A stretch of DNA of 64,000 bases from Oscillospiraceae bacterium (GTDB lineage: Bacteria; Bacillota; Clostridia; Oscillospirales; Oscillospiraceae). This document shows, in pieces, positions 7,666 to 15,015 of the stretch (the first letter of the stretch is position 1; every line of letters begins with the position of its first letter). The notes beneath the pieces were generated by a model that worked only from the letters and a program-made list of their open reading frames with translations, was not told where the DNA came from and ran no database searches. The DNA is taken from NCBI GenBank assembly GCA_015067995.1, contig SVLJ01000001.1, positions 1-64,000 of the forward strand, read 5' to 3'. Both the position numbers and the translations under genes were made by a program.

Positions 7666-8157
7666 TTATTCATTCAGAAGTATGGTTTTTCCCTGTACCA
7701 GACTTTCGTGAACCTGAATCAGACGTTGGTTGCGGCTGGAGCGCCAGGGGAGATCCTGCGTCCATTCCTCCAGAACGAATGGACCGTCTACCAGTACGTC
7801 GATTTCCTGCAGCAGCTCGCGCTGTGCATCTGTACCGTTGGAAAGCAGTGCTTCAAAGGTATATCCTGTCCAGCACCAGACATTCAGACCGGCCTGACGC
7901 GCTGCTTTTGCCAGTGCAGTGCAGTTTGCGGCCTGGCCGAAGGGCTCGCCTCCGGAAAAACTCAGACCGTTTGTCAGCGGATCGGAAAGCATTTGTTCCA
8001 GCAGTTCTTCAATGGGAAAGTCCACACCACCGCCGGCGTCCTGCGCGTCGGGATTATAACATCCCGGACATTTATGTTCGCAGCCTTGCAGAAAGACAAC
8101 AAATCGCAGACCGGGACCGTATGCTGTGGAGTCGCGTTTCATACCTGCTATTCGCAT
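7666..8157 (-). CDS. nrdG: anaerobic ribonucleoside-triphosphate reductase activating protein
   Basis: The start is ATG 8157 (MRIAGMKRDST) with GGAGG just upstream; the ORF track adds 29 doubtful codons. The 163-residue product has the NrdG layout: early glycine-rich YGPGLRFVVFLQGC, then the radical SAM cluster CEHKCPGC, and SFSGGEPF. It generates the glycyl radical on NrdD for dNTP synthesis without oxygen. No nrdD lies next to it in this window, although nrdD-nrdG pairs are usual. A PflA-like activase is less likely given the size and motifs. Confidence 0.92.
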   Translation of the reverse strand: MRIAGMKRDSTAYGPGLRFVVFLQGCEHKCPGCYNPDAQDAGGGVDFPIEELLEQMLSDPLTNGLSFSGGEPFGQAANCTALAKAARQAGLNVWCWTGYTFEALLSNGTDAQRELLQEIDVLVDGPFVLEEWTQDLPWRSSRNQRLIQVHESLVQGKTILLNE

Positions 8158-8327
8158 AATGTCCTCCAGATGAAAATGATGTGAAGAAAATAACCTGATT
8201 CCCCTTACCATATCTTTCCCGGGAAATGTATGGAAGGGGAACATTTCAGCTCGAGAGTTTGCATTATGGTATCATGGGGCATCCGGGCTGTCAAGTGGTA
8301 CATGCAGCAGTGCGGTGACAGAAAAAG

Positions 8328-8357
8328 CGCCTCCCTGAACAGTTGTACAGGGAGGCG
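8328..8357 (-). terminator. terminator of the small Cys-rich gene
   Basis: Perfect stem CGCCTCCCTG / CAGGGAGGCG with a 10-nt loop. On the minus strand it is followed by CTTTTTCTGTC. Confidence 0.85.
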
Positions 8358-8393
8358 TTGCTATGCTGTATGAAAGGCTGCTAATGCTTACAT

Positions 8394-8537
8394 TCAGCAG
8401 CAGGCGCTGTTGGAATTGCCGCAGCCCCAGTTGTTGTTGCCGCAGCTGCTGCCGTTGCCGCAGCAGAAGATCAGCAGCAGAATGACAATGATGATCCAGC
8501 AGCAGTTGCCGCCAAAGAAGCCGTTGTTATTGCACAT
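8394..8537 (-). CDS. small Cys/Asn/Gly-rich membrane peptide (47 aa), not in the ORF track
   Basis: ATG 8537 follows GGAGG with a 7-base gap, and a terminator lies 36 bases past the stop. The product MCNNNGFFGG... has a short Asn/Gly-rich start, a hydrophobic helix (residues 14-24, WIIIVILLLIF) bounded by Cys-Cys pairs, and a tail rich in Cys, Asn and Gly. Eight cysteines occur in 47 residues. It resembles short Clostridia proteins annotated as chorion-class high-cysteine or YjcZ-like, an analogy from memory. The complete signals (RBS, stop, terminator) argue for a real gene. Function unknown. Confidence 0.72.
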   Translation of the reverse strand: MCNNNGFFGGNCCWIIIVILLLIFCCGNGSSCGNNNWGCGNSNSACC

Positions 8538-8611
8538 AACAGAACCTCCAACGAGATTGTAGGCTGATGGATCAGCCTCGATCTATTATATGCAGGAGGA
8601 CGGCGCAGGTG

Positions 8612-9721
8612 TCAGGAAGGAGAGTTGGAATTGAATACAGAGACAGCGGCGTTGTAGTCATCTTCCGTGAAGATGCCCTTGGAGATCAGCTGTTCCCGAA
8701 GGAGAATGCCGCTGCCTGCGGTTGGAACATCCAGCGCATTGTAGGACAGATAAACCAGATGAGCGCGCAGAAACTGTTCTTTGATCATGGAGCTAATGTC
8801 CTCAGACGTCATCAGGCCGACAGCCTGCGCTCGCTGTGGAGCATCGGAGATGCTGTTGCCTACAACGCTGTATCCCAGTGCCCGCAGAAGGAACTCGGAA
8901 TACTGATACATATTGGTGGCACCGCCGGGACGCCATGTGCCGTCTTTATAGCCGTTTGTATAGCCCATTTTATAGGCATAACCGACATATCTGGCGGCAT
9001 TGGTATTGGGGGAAATGTCGCTGAAGGGAGGAAGCTCGGTGTTGGCCAAAGCCGCTTCTTCCTCGCCCAATACGCGGATAAACATGATCAGAGCCTGCAG
9101 GCGGGTGGGGGCGACTTCCAGATCGAATCCGCTGCCGTAGCCTGTGTAGCTGCCGCGGAACAGATTGATTTTTTTCAGGATGCTGGCCATTGCATTGTAA
9201 TCTACAGCATCGGAGAGGATGGTTCCGTACTGTCCCATATAATTGACAACGGCAGTCTTGGAAGCCACTGTAAAATATGCCGTGGTATCCTCGGCTACCA
9301 GATATCTGTGGTTGGTGAAGAGTGTGGCACCGCTGGCCACAGATTCACCGGAAGAGACATCCACGATTTCGCCGGACTCAAAGGTAACGGTTACGTCACC
9401 GGCCAATACCAGCAGCGACAGGCCGGTGGAGCCGTAGAGCGTATCGTCCTGTTTCAGGCGAGCCTCCATCCACGTATCTGCCCATTGACGATCGAGATAA
9501 AGCCCTGCTGCATTCATTTTATCAGCAGTATCCTGGCGGATGGTTTCGGTTGCTGTATCCAAAGCATCCTGTACTGCGAAATGGATGGAGTCACGATATG
9601 TACCGGTCAGATAGGAGAGGGAGATCAGCGGATCGGCGGCATCCCCGGCAGCTGCCAGTGCGGAAACAATGCTCAGTGCGGAGGCCAGAATAATCGTCAG
9701 AAAAATGGCGTATTTTTTCAT
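8612..9721 (-). CDS. secreted S-layer homology (SLH) domain protein
   Basis: The 369-residue protein opens with a Sec signal peptide (MKKYAIFLTIILASALSIVSALA). A first region of about 180 residues of unknown fold follows, then SLH-type repeats from about residue 180; the clearest is FSDISPN...GYTNGYKDGTWRPGGATN. SLH repeats bind cell-wall polymers, so it is probably a wall-attached surface protein. It lies 22 nt downstream of rex on the same strand and is probably co-transcribed, which suggests redox control. The only stem past its stop is a 7-bp hairpin at 8561-8578. Confidence 0.85.
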   Translation of the reverse strand: MKKYAIFLTIILASALSIVSALAAAGDAADPLISLSYLTGTYRDSIHFAVQDALDTATETIRQDTADKMNAAGLYLDRQWADTWMEARLKQDDTLYGSTGLSLLVLAGDVTVTFESGEIVDVSSGESVASGATLFTNHRYLVAEDTTAYFTVASKTAVVNYMGQYGTILSDAVDYNAMASILKKINLFRGSYTGYGSGFDLEVAPTRLQALIMFIRVLGEEEAALANTELPPFSDISPNTNAARYVGYAYKMGYTNGYKDGTWRPGGATNMYQYSEFLLRALGYSVVGNSISDAPQRAQAVGLMTSEDISSMIKEQFLRAHLVYLSYNALDVPTAGSGILLREQLISKGIFTEDDYNAAVSVFNSNSPS

Positions 9722-9743
9722 TGTGTCTCCTTAACACAGAAGA

Positions 9744-10373
9744 TCAGTGGTTGGATATCCGGTAGCTAAGAGTCAGGAGGCTGTCAGCAAAGTGGATGTT
9801 TTCAAATTTGACGTCAGGCCGACTGCTGGCAAGCTCTATATTGGTGAAGTTCCAGAATCCCTGAATTCCGGACGCGATCAGCTGATCCGCGGTAGACTGT
9901 GCCACAGACTGGGGGACGGTCAGAACGACCACGTCTACATGGTGCTGCCGGACATAGGCGTCCAATTCATTCATGGAATATACCGGTATTCCATTGATCT
10001 GCGTACCAATGATTGCCGGGCTGATATCAAATGCAGCACCGACAGTAAAGCCGTTTTGTGCAAAGGCGAAGTTTTTCAGTAAAGCGTGACCTAAATTACC
10101 AACGCCTACCAAAATAATATGATGGTCGTTATCCACGCCGAGGATGTGGCCGATTTCCGCTTTCAGTTCTTCTACATTGTATCCATATCCCTGCTGTCCG
10201 AACTCGCCGAAACAGCTAAAATCCTGACGAATCTGAGAAGCGGTAATTCCCATTTCCTGACCCAGTGAATGGGAAGAAATGCGTATAATGCCGCGATTCT
10301 GCAAATCAGTCAGCTGGCGGTAATACCGCGGAAGACGGCGGATGACAGCGTCTGAAATGTTATCCTTTTTCAT
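9744..10373 (-). CDS. rex: redox-sensing transcriptional repressor Rex
   Basis: The 209-residue protein has the Rex architecture: an N-terminal winged helix (residues 1-80, with SSHSLGQEMGITASQIRQDFSCFGEFG) and an NAD-binding Rossmann domain (LVGVGNLGHAL) followed by a C-terminal swapping helix. Rex senses the NADH/NAD+ ratio and represses fermentation and anaerobic genes. Upstream, TTGTTAA-N5-TTGACAA (minus strand) resembles a Rex box and overlaps its own -35, suggesting autoregulation. The SLH gene follows directly. Confidence 0.96.
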   Translation of the reverse strand: MKKDNISDAVIRRLPRYYRQLTDLQNRGIIRISSHSLGQEMGITASQIRQDFSCFGEFGQQGYGYNVEELKAEIGHILGVDNDHHIILVGVGNLGHALLKNFAFAQNGFTVGAAFDISPAIIGTQINGIPVYSMNELDAYVRQHHVDVVVLTVPQSVAQSTADQLIASGIQGFWNFTNIELASSRPDVKFENIHFADSLLTLSYRISNH

Positions 10374-10422
10374 AAAGAAGTGCTCCTTGGAGAAAGGGCA
10401 AGCGCCCGCAGAATTTTATGGT

Positions 10423-10451
10423 AGTTTAACGCAAACAACGGGAATTGTCAA
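10423..10451 (-). promoter_or_regulatory. rex promoter
   Basis: On the minus strand TTGACA (10446-10451), 17-nt spacer, TAAACT (10423-10428), about 50 bp upstream of the rex ATG. Confidence 0.6.
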
Positions 10452-10463
10452 TTTTTTTAACAA
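10445..10463. promoter_or_regulatory. Rex-box-like palindrome
   Basis: Plus strand TTGTCAA-TTTTT-TTAACAA. The known clostridial Rex box is TTGTTAA-N4-TTAACAA; here the spacer is one base longer and one arm has one mismatch. It overlaps the rex -35 box. Confidence 0.45.
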
Positions 10464-10510
10464 GCATTTCTATATGGCGAAAAATGTCGCAAAAATTTTC
10501 TGCAGGATGC

Positions 10511-10539
10511 TTTACAGATATTCTTTTTTCTGCTATACT
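10511..10539 (+). promoter_or_regulatory. tRNA-Arg promoter
   Basis: TTTACA (10511-10516), 17-nt spacer, TATACT (10534-10539), 46 bp upstream of the tRNA. Confidence 0.7.
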
Positions 10540-10585
10540 AATTCAGCCGCTGCGAGAGAAGCTGAGGCAAAATGTTGTTTTCCAT

Positions 10586-10662
10586 GCGCCCGTAGCTCAG
10601 TTGGATAGAGTGTCAGACTCCGACTCTGAAGGTCGCTGGTTCGAATCCAGTCGGGCGTACCA
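10586..10662 (+). tRNA. tRNA-Arg (anticodon CCG)
   Basis: A 77-nt cloverleaf: acceptor GCGCCCG/CGGGCGT, D arm GCTCAGTTGGATAGAGT, anticodon stem TCAGA/TCTGA with loop CTCCGAC giving anticodon CCG (reads CGG), T loop TTCGAAT, and an encoded CCA end. Confidence 0.96.
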
Positions 10663-10673
10663 AAAAATAATCC

Positions 10674-10718
10674 AAACGGTTGATGCCACTGGCTAAAAGC
10701 CAGTGGCATCAACCGTTT
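10674..10718 (+). terminator. 20-bp perfect hairpin after the tRNA
   Basis: AAACGGTTGATGCCACTGGC and its exact complement flank TAAAA. It begins 12 bases after the tRNA end. No long T-run follows (CCGTACTTTTG), so it may act as terminator or processing signal. Confidence 0.7.
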
Positions 10719-10740
10719 CCGTACTTTTGTAAATCCATTA

Positions 10741-10791
10741 TTTTATGAGACACTGAATTGGACCGCAGGTGCAATTCGGCGTTTCATAAAA
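10741..10791. other. imperfect 20-bp hairpin in the gap before the DMT gene
   Basis: TTTTATGAGACACTGAATTG pairs with CAATTCGGCGTTTCATAAAA around an 11-nt loop, with one mismatch and two G-U pairs. The rest of the 10719-10965 gap is AT-rich and shows no convincing promoter or gene. Confidence 0.4.
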
Positions 10792-10965
10792 ATGTGATAA
10801 AAAGGTTTTAAACACTTTGATCATGTTTTCGTATGAAACCATCCGCTTCAGGTGATTTTGTTATATAAAAAAGTTAGACCGTACAGCGAAAAAATGCATT
10901 TACAATCCTTTCCGCAGGCCATATAATAAACCCGCAGAAGTTGGCTGTAAAAGGGAGCTGATACC

Positions 10966-11886
10966 GTGCAAAATCAGGAAGAGACACTTCGGGAAGACCG
11001 CGGAGCCGTAGAAAGAGAATGGCTTCCCATCGCTGCGGCCGGACTGGGACACGCGATATGGGGAACGGGATATTTGTTTTCGCGTGTTGCACTTCAAATC
11101 GCAGGGACAGACATCTTGCTTTCCATGCGGTTTTTGCTGGCTGTTCTGCTGATGACGGTGCTGATCCTTTTTGGGAAAGCGCAGGTATCTTTTCGCGGGA
11201 AGAACCCCGGACCGTTGATCCTGTTGGCTGTAACGGAGTTGGCTTGTTTTTTCTTTGAAAGCTACGGTATTCTTTATACAAACGCTACCTTTGCTGGCGT
11301 GGTATCGGCGGTTTCGCCGGTGGTTGCAATCTGGCTGGCAGTATTGTTTCTGCGCGAGTATCCGACCAGACGTCAGGCGCTGTTTTGTTTGCTGCCGGTG
11401 GCCGGTGTTATCATGATGACGGTTTCGGGGAATTCGCTTGGCATAGTGCAGCCCATTGGCGTAGTGTGCATGATTTGCACCTGCATCGTATCTGCTGCGT
11501 ATAAAACAATAAATCGAAAGGCTGCGGAGGAATTCACACCATTTGAACGGACATATATTGTGCTGCTGATCTGCGCAATTGCGTTTACCTTGTCGGCGCT
11601 GCGGAAGGTGGGGGGAGATCTGGATGCTTATTTTGCTCCGCTGTCAGAACCGTCCTTCTGCGTATCTCTGATGGTTTTGAGTGTATTCTCCTCGGTGGCT
11701 GCCAATATGCTGATCAATTATGCTGCGGGAAAGATATCCGTGACGCAGCTGACGTCTATGGGATCTCTTACTACGCTTTGTTCTATGTTTGCCGGTGTTA
11801 TATTCCTGAAAGAGCCCATGTCTGCCGGATTGTTCCTGGGTGCTGTGCTGATTTTGGTAGGTATCCGTCAGGTGATCAGAAAATAG
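10966..11886 (+). CDS. EamA/DMT family transporter
   Basis: The 306-residue product probably starts at GTG 10966, with GGGAG eight bases upstream. It has a short charged N-terminus and about ten membrane helices in two EamA halves, the second near residues 165-305, with the late FLKEPMSAGLFLGAVLILVG signature of the family. Such proteins export or import small metabolites by a drug/metabolite transporter fold; the substrate cannot be inferred. It stands alone, with a terminator just after the stop. Confidence 0.88.
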   Translation: MQNQEETLREDRGAVEREWLPIAAAGLGHAIWGTGYLFSRVALQIAGTDILLSMRFLLAVLLMTVLILFGKAQVSFRGKNPGPLILLAVTELACFFFESYGILYTNATFAGVVSAVSPVVAIWLAVLFLREYPTRRQALFCLLPVAGVIMMTVSGNSLGIVQPIGVVCMICTCIVSAAYKTINRKAAEEFTPFERTYIVLLICAIAFTLSALRKVGGDLDAYFAPLSEPSFCVSLMVLSVFSSVAANMLINYAAGKISVTQLTSMGSLTTLCSMFAGVIFLKEPMSAGLFLGAVLILVGIRQVIRK

Positions 11887-11889
11887 ATC

Positions 11890-11929
11890 AAAAGAGACGA
11901 TGTACTGTTTGAAGTGCATCGTCTCTTTT
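11890..11929 (+). terminator. terminator of the DMT gene
   Basis: AAAAGAGACGATG pairs with CATCGTCTCTTTT; the stem is extended by one G-U-containing step. It begins four bases after the stop codon. Confidence 0.8.
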
Positions 11930-12001
11930 CCGAAAAAACGCGCTGCAGGGAGGAATGATTGCTGTCATTGGTTCATAAGCTGTCCGCGGGTGATGTTTGC
12001 A

Positions 12002-12484
12002 ATGAGAAAACTGTCATGGAATACGTATGCGTCGTGGATATTGCTGGTGGAAGCGGTGGGAGCGTTGTCTGGTTGGCTGACAAGGGAGGGAATGCGGCGA
12101 TATCGTGCCGATTTATTCATCCAACAGCCGGCACTGTCGCCGCCGGGGTTCGTGTTTCCTGTCGTGTGGGTCATCCTGTATGCCCTGATGGGAATTGGCG
12201 CCGCCCGGATCTATGAGGCTGGGGCATCCAAAGAGCGGTCACGTGCACTGCTGATCTTTTTCCTACAGCTTGCGTTCAATTTCTTCTGGAGCATTCTTTT
12301 CTTTAATCTGCAGGCGTTTGGTTTGGCGCTGATCTGGCTGGTAATTCTATGGATTCTGATCTGTGGCATGATCATTTCTTTTTGGCATGTGGATAAAGCT
12401 GCCGCACTGCTGCAAATTCCCTATCTGCTTTGGGTGACGTTTGCGGCATATCTGAATTATGGAATCTGGAGTCTGAATCGCTGA
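12002..12484 (+). CDS. tspO: TspO/MBR family membrane protein
   Basis: From ATG 12002 the product is 160 residues, the usual TspO length; GTG 11990 and ATG 11993 are alternatives and none has a strong RBS. Five membrane helices are visible. Family motifs include PALSPPGFVFPVVWVILYALMGIGAA and the late WVTFAAYLNYGIWSLN. TspO proteins bind porphyrins and other hydrophobic ligands and modulate stress responses. A complete short reading frame (MIAVIGS, 11955-11978) with its own GGGAGG precedes it. Confidence 0.9.
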   Translation: MRKLSWNTYASWILLVEAVGALSGWLTREGMRRYRADLFIQQPALSPPGFVFPVVWVILYALMGIGAARIYEAGASKERSRALLIFFLQLAFNFFWSILFFNLQAFGLALIWLVILWILICGMIISFWHVDKAAALLQIPYLLWVTFAAYLNYGIWSLNR

Positions 12485-12492
12485 AATGCACG

Positions 12493-12525
12493 ATACACCC
12501 GCAAGTCATGGCCTTGCGGGTGTAT
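12493..12525. terminator. terminator shared by tspO and the convergent trxB-like gene
   Basis: Perfect 13-bp stem ATACACCCGCAAG / CTTGCGGGTGTAT with a 7-nt loop, then TTTT on the plus strand. The right arm lies inside the last codons of the trxB-like gene, so minus-strand transcripts fold at their stop codon. Confidence 0.85.
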
Positions 12526-13492
12526 TTTTGCGCTCTGATCCGGATAGATAGGTTTCCATTTCGGCAGCAGCCACAGCGCCGTCTGCCGCCGCTGTGATTA
12601 CCTGCCGCAGACGCTTTCTGCAGACGTCTCCGGCTGCGAACAATCCTGCCTGTTCGGTTTCCTGCGCGTCGCTGACAATGATATATCCCTTCTCATCCAG
12701 TGTCGTATGATCCTGCGCCAGCGCAGAATCAGGCATATAGCCTGCGAATACGAATACACCGAAGCTGTCTCCTTTTTCCGTGCGGTGTTCCGTAACCAGA
12801 CCGGTGAGGGTGTTGTGGTATCGGATATACTGCAGGCCGTTTTCACCGGATACCTCATCCAGAACGGTATGAGGAAGGACAGTGATTTTTTCGTGATTCT
12901 TAGTTCGTTCCGCTACCGATTCAGCGCAGGTGAAGTCGTCGCGGCGGATGAGGACGGTGACATGTCTTGCGAAACGGGTCAGAAATACGCTTTCCTCTGC
13001 GGCGGAATAACTGCCGCCTACAACAAAAAGCTCTTTTCCTTTGAAAAACTGGCCATCGCAGGTGGCGCAATAAGAGACGCCGCGGCCTGTATATTCTGTT
13101 TCTCCAAGGAAACCGACGGTTCTGGGGCGCGCTCCGGTAGCCAGAAGAACGGCGCGGCAATGATAATCGCCGGATGTGGTGTGTACCGTCTTGATATCGG
13201 TGTCGAGATGCAGCTGTGAGGCCTCTGCTGACAGGAATTCTGCGCCAAAGGACTCTGCCTGCCGACGCATGGTTTCTGCCAGTGCTGCGCCGCTGATGTT
13301 GTCCACACCGGGATAGTTCTTTACCTCGCTGGTAAGTGCGATCTGTCCTCCCAAAGTGCCTTTTTCTATCACCAATACGTGAAGCTTTGCACGAGCCAGA
13401 TAAATTGCGGCACTCAGACCGGCGGGGCCGCCGCCAATAATGATGGCATCATATTGTGTTCCGGAAAAGACGGAATGGTTCTTTTCTTGCAT
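12506..13492 (-). CDS. trxB: thioredoxin reductase-like FAD/NAD(P) oxidoreductase
   Basis: The start is ATG 13492 (MQEKNHSVFSG) after AGGAGG; the ORF track's start is 25 codons too early. The 328-residue product has an FAD-binding GGGPAGLSAAIYLAR, the redox-active pair in YCATCDG, an NAD(P)-binding GGSYSAAEE and the second FAD motif FAAGDVC. It would reduce thioredoxin or a thioredoxin-like partner. No thioredoxin gene is adjacent, and GGSYSAAEE departs from the usual GGGDSAxEE, so the partner may differ from the housekeeping enzyme's. Confidence 0.88.
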   Translation of the reverse strand: MQEKNHSVFSGTQYDAIIIGGGPAGLSAAIYLARAKLHVLVIEKGTLGGQIALTSEVKNYPGVDNISGAALAETMRRQAESFGAEFLSAEASQLHLDTDIKTVHTTSGDYHCRAVLLATGARPRTVGFLGETEYTGRGVSYCATCDGQFFKGKELFVVGGSYSAAEESVFLTRFARHVTVLIRRDDFTCAESVAERTKNHEKITVLPHTVLDEVSGENGLQYIRYHNTLTGLVTEHRTEKGDSFGVFVFAGYMPDSALAQDHTTLDEKGYIIVSDAQETEQAGLFAAGDVCRKRLRQVITAAADGAVAAAEMETYLSGSERKNTPARP

Positions 13493-13523
13493 GGCACGGA
13501 CTCCTCCTCTTCTGTATACCAAA

Positions 13524-13570
13524 AGTATGCCCCCAGAGTCAGAGATAATCCAAAGCTCTTGGGACATACT
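13524..13570. promoter_or_regulatory. imperfect dyad between the divergent trxB-like and MFS genes
   Basis: AGTATGCCCCCAGAG (13524-13538) and CTCTTGGGACATACT (13556-13570) match as a 15-bp inverted repeat with two mismatches. A TACAAT box for the plus strand abuts it at 13570-13575. Confidence 0.4.
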
Positions 13571-13602
13571 ACAATGGAAAAGAAGGATTGGAAGAGGTGA
13601 CT

Positions 13603-15000
13603 ATGGAAAGAAAGTCTGCTTCGTATATGCGAGGTTTTTTGCCCTATGCACTGGCCGCGTTTATGGTGGGAATTGCCGGAGGCTTTTCTACTGTACTTGG
13701 ACCTGCTTTCGTGCAGGATCTGGATATCGGCTATCAAAATACCACCTGGACAGCGTTGGCGCAGGCGGTTTCCACCGCCACTTGTGCCCCTATTCTGGGA
13801 AAGCTGGGCGACGTTATCGGTCGCCGTCGGACGCTGCTGCTGGGGATCAGTGTATATACGATGGGCAGCGTTTTGACGTCATTGGCGGGTTCGCTGACAG
13901 CAATGCTGGCGGCCCGCTTCATCGTCGGTATTGGGACTGCGGCCATTGCTCCGATGGTTTTGGCGTATATCGTAACCGAATTTCCGGCGGATAAAGTGGC
14001 AAAGGGGTTTTCGCTGTATATGTTGATTTCCAGTGCGGCCGTCATTGTTGGACCGTCACTGGGCGGACTGATGGTTCAGTCCTATGGATGGCGGGGGATG
14101 ATCTGGCTGTGCACGGCTGTTTGCGCGGTCGTGTTTACCGCATGTCTGTTTCTGACAAACCTGCGGCATGATGTCCGGAATCCCGTGGTGGACTTTGATG
14201 GAGGCGGGGCTGTGCTGGTCATACTCTTTTTCGGCCTGTTTTTGTGCATCCCCTCTGTTGGGCAAAACTTCGGCTGGACTTCTGCGATGTTCGTTGTGGT
14301 GCTGATCTCTGCCATTGCCGCGCTGGCTGCGCTGGTTTTTGCAGAAAAAAGAGCTGCGGTGCCGATTTTGCCGGGAAGCTTCCTGCTGCGAAGACGGTTT
14401 TTCATTCCGGTACTGGCGATGTTTTTGACGCAGGGACTGATGCAGGCCAACATGACCAATGTCATTGTGTTTGTCAACGAAACTCGACCTGAAAACAGTG
14501 TCATTTCCGGCTATGCCGTTTCCATTATGTATCTGGGCATGTCTCTGGGGGCGGTTTTGCTGGGGCCGCTGGCAGATCGTTTCGATCCGAGGTGGGTTCT
14601 CAGTTTCTCGCTGCCGCTGACGGGGCTTGGCTGTGCTGTGATGCTGTGGTTTTCCGCGGAGTCCTCGCTTTTCTTATTGGCGCTTTCCCTGGGACTCCTT
14701 GGCCTTGGGCTGGGTGGGAACGGTACTATTTTTATGAAGGTAGTCCTTGCGGATCTGCCGCCGGGACAGGCGGGCAGCGGAACGGGGACGTACGGTTTGT
14801 TCCGTGATATTTCCGCACCCTTTGGCGTAGCGGTGTTTGTACCCATGTTTACCAATCTGATCACAGCATTGATGGAGGACGGAGTTTCCCGGGAGGCTGC
14901 TGCAGTTTATGCTGTGCGAAGGCTGTCTGTTGTGGAGCTTGTCTGCGTTGCTGTCAGTGTCTTGGTGGTCAGGATGCTTCCCAAAACACAGAAGAAATGA
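13603..15000 (+). CDS. MFS transporter, EmrB/QacA-like drug exporter
   Basis: ATG 13603 (MERKSASYMRGF) follows AGAGGTG; the ORF track's TTG start is weaker. The 465-residue protein has about 14 predicted membrane helices. The MFS motif A appears as GKLGDVIGRRRTLLLG after helix 2, and the DHA2-like motif C region as ISSAAVIVGPSLGGLM. This layout fits proton-driven exporters of drugs or metabolites. It is followed 15 nt later by an SDR gene, probably one transcript, so the pair may modify and export the same compound. Confidence 0.87.
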   Translation: MERKSASYMRGFLPYALAAFMVGIAGGFSTVLGPAFVQDLDIGYQNTTWTALAQAVSTATCAPILGKLGDVIGRRRTLLLGISVYTMGSVLTSLAGSLTAMLAARFIVGIGTAAIAPMVLAYIVTEFPADKVAKGFSLYMLISSAAVIVGPSLGGLMVQSYGWRGMIWLCTAVCAVVFTACLFLTNLRHDVRNPVVDFDGGGAVLVILFFGLFLCIPSVGQNFGWTSAMFVVVLISAIAALAALVFAEKRAAVPILPGSFLLRRRFFIPVLAMFLTQGLMQANMTNVIVFVNETRPENSVISGYAVSIMYLGMSLGAVLLGPLADRFDPRWVLSFSLPLTGLGCAVMLWFSAESSLFLLALSLGLLGLGLGGNGTIFMKVVLADLPPGQAGSGTGTYGLFRDISAPFGVAVFVPMFTNLITALMEDGVSREAAAVYAVRRLSVVELVCVAVSVLVVRMLPKTQKK

Positions 15001-15015
15001 AGAAGGAGGATGTCC

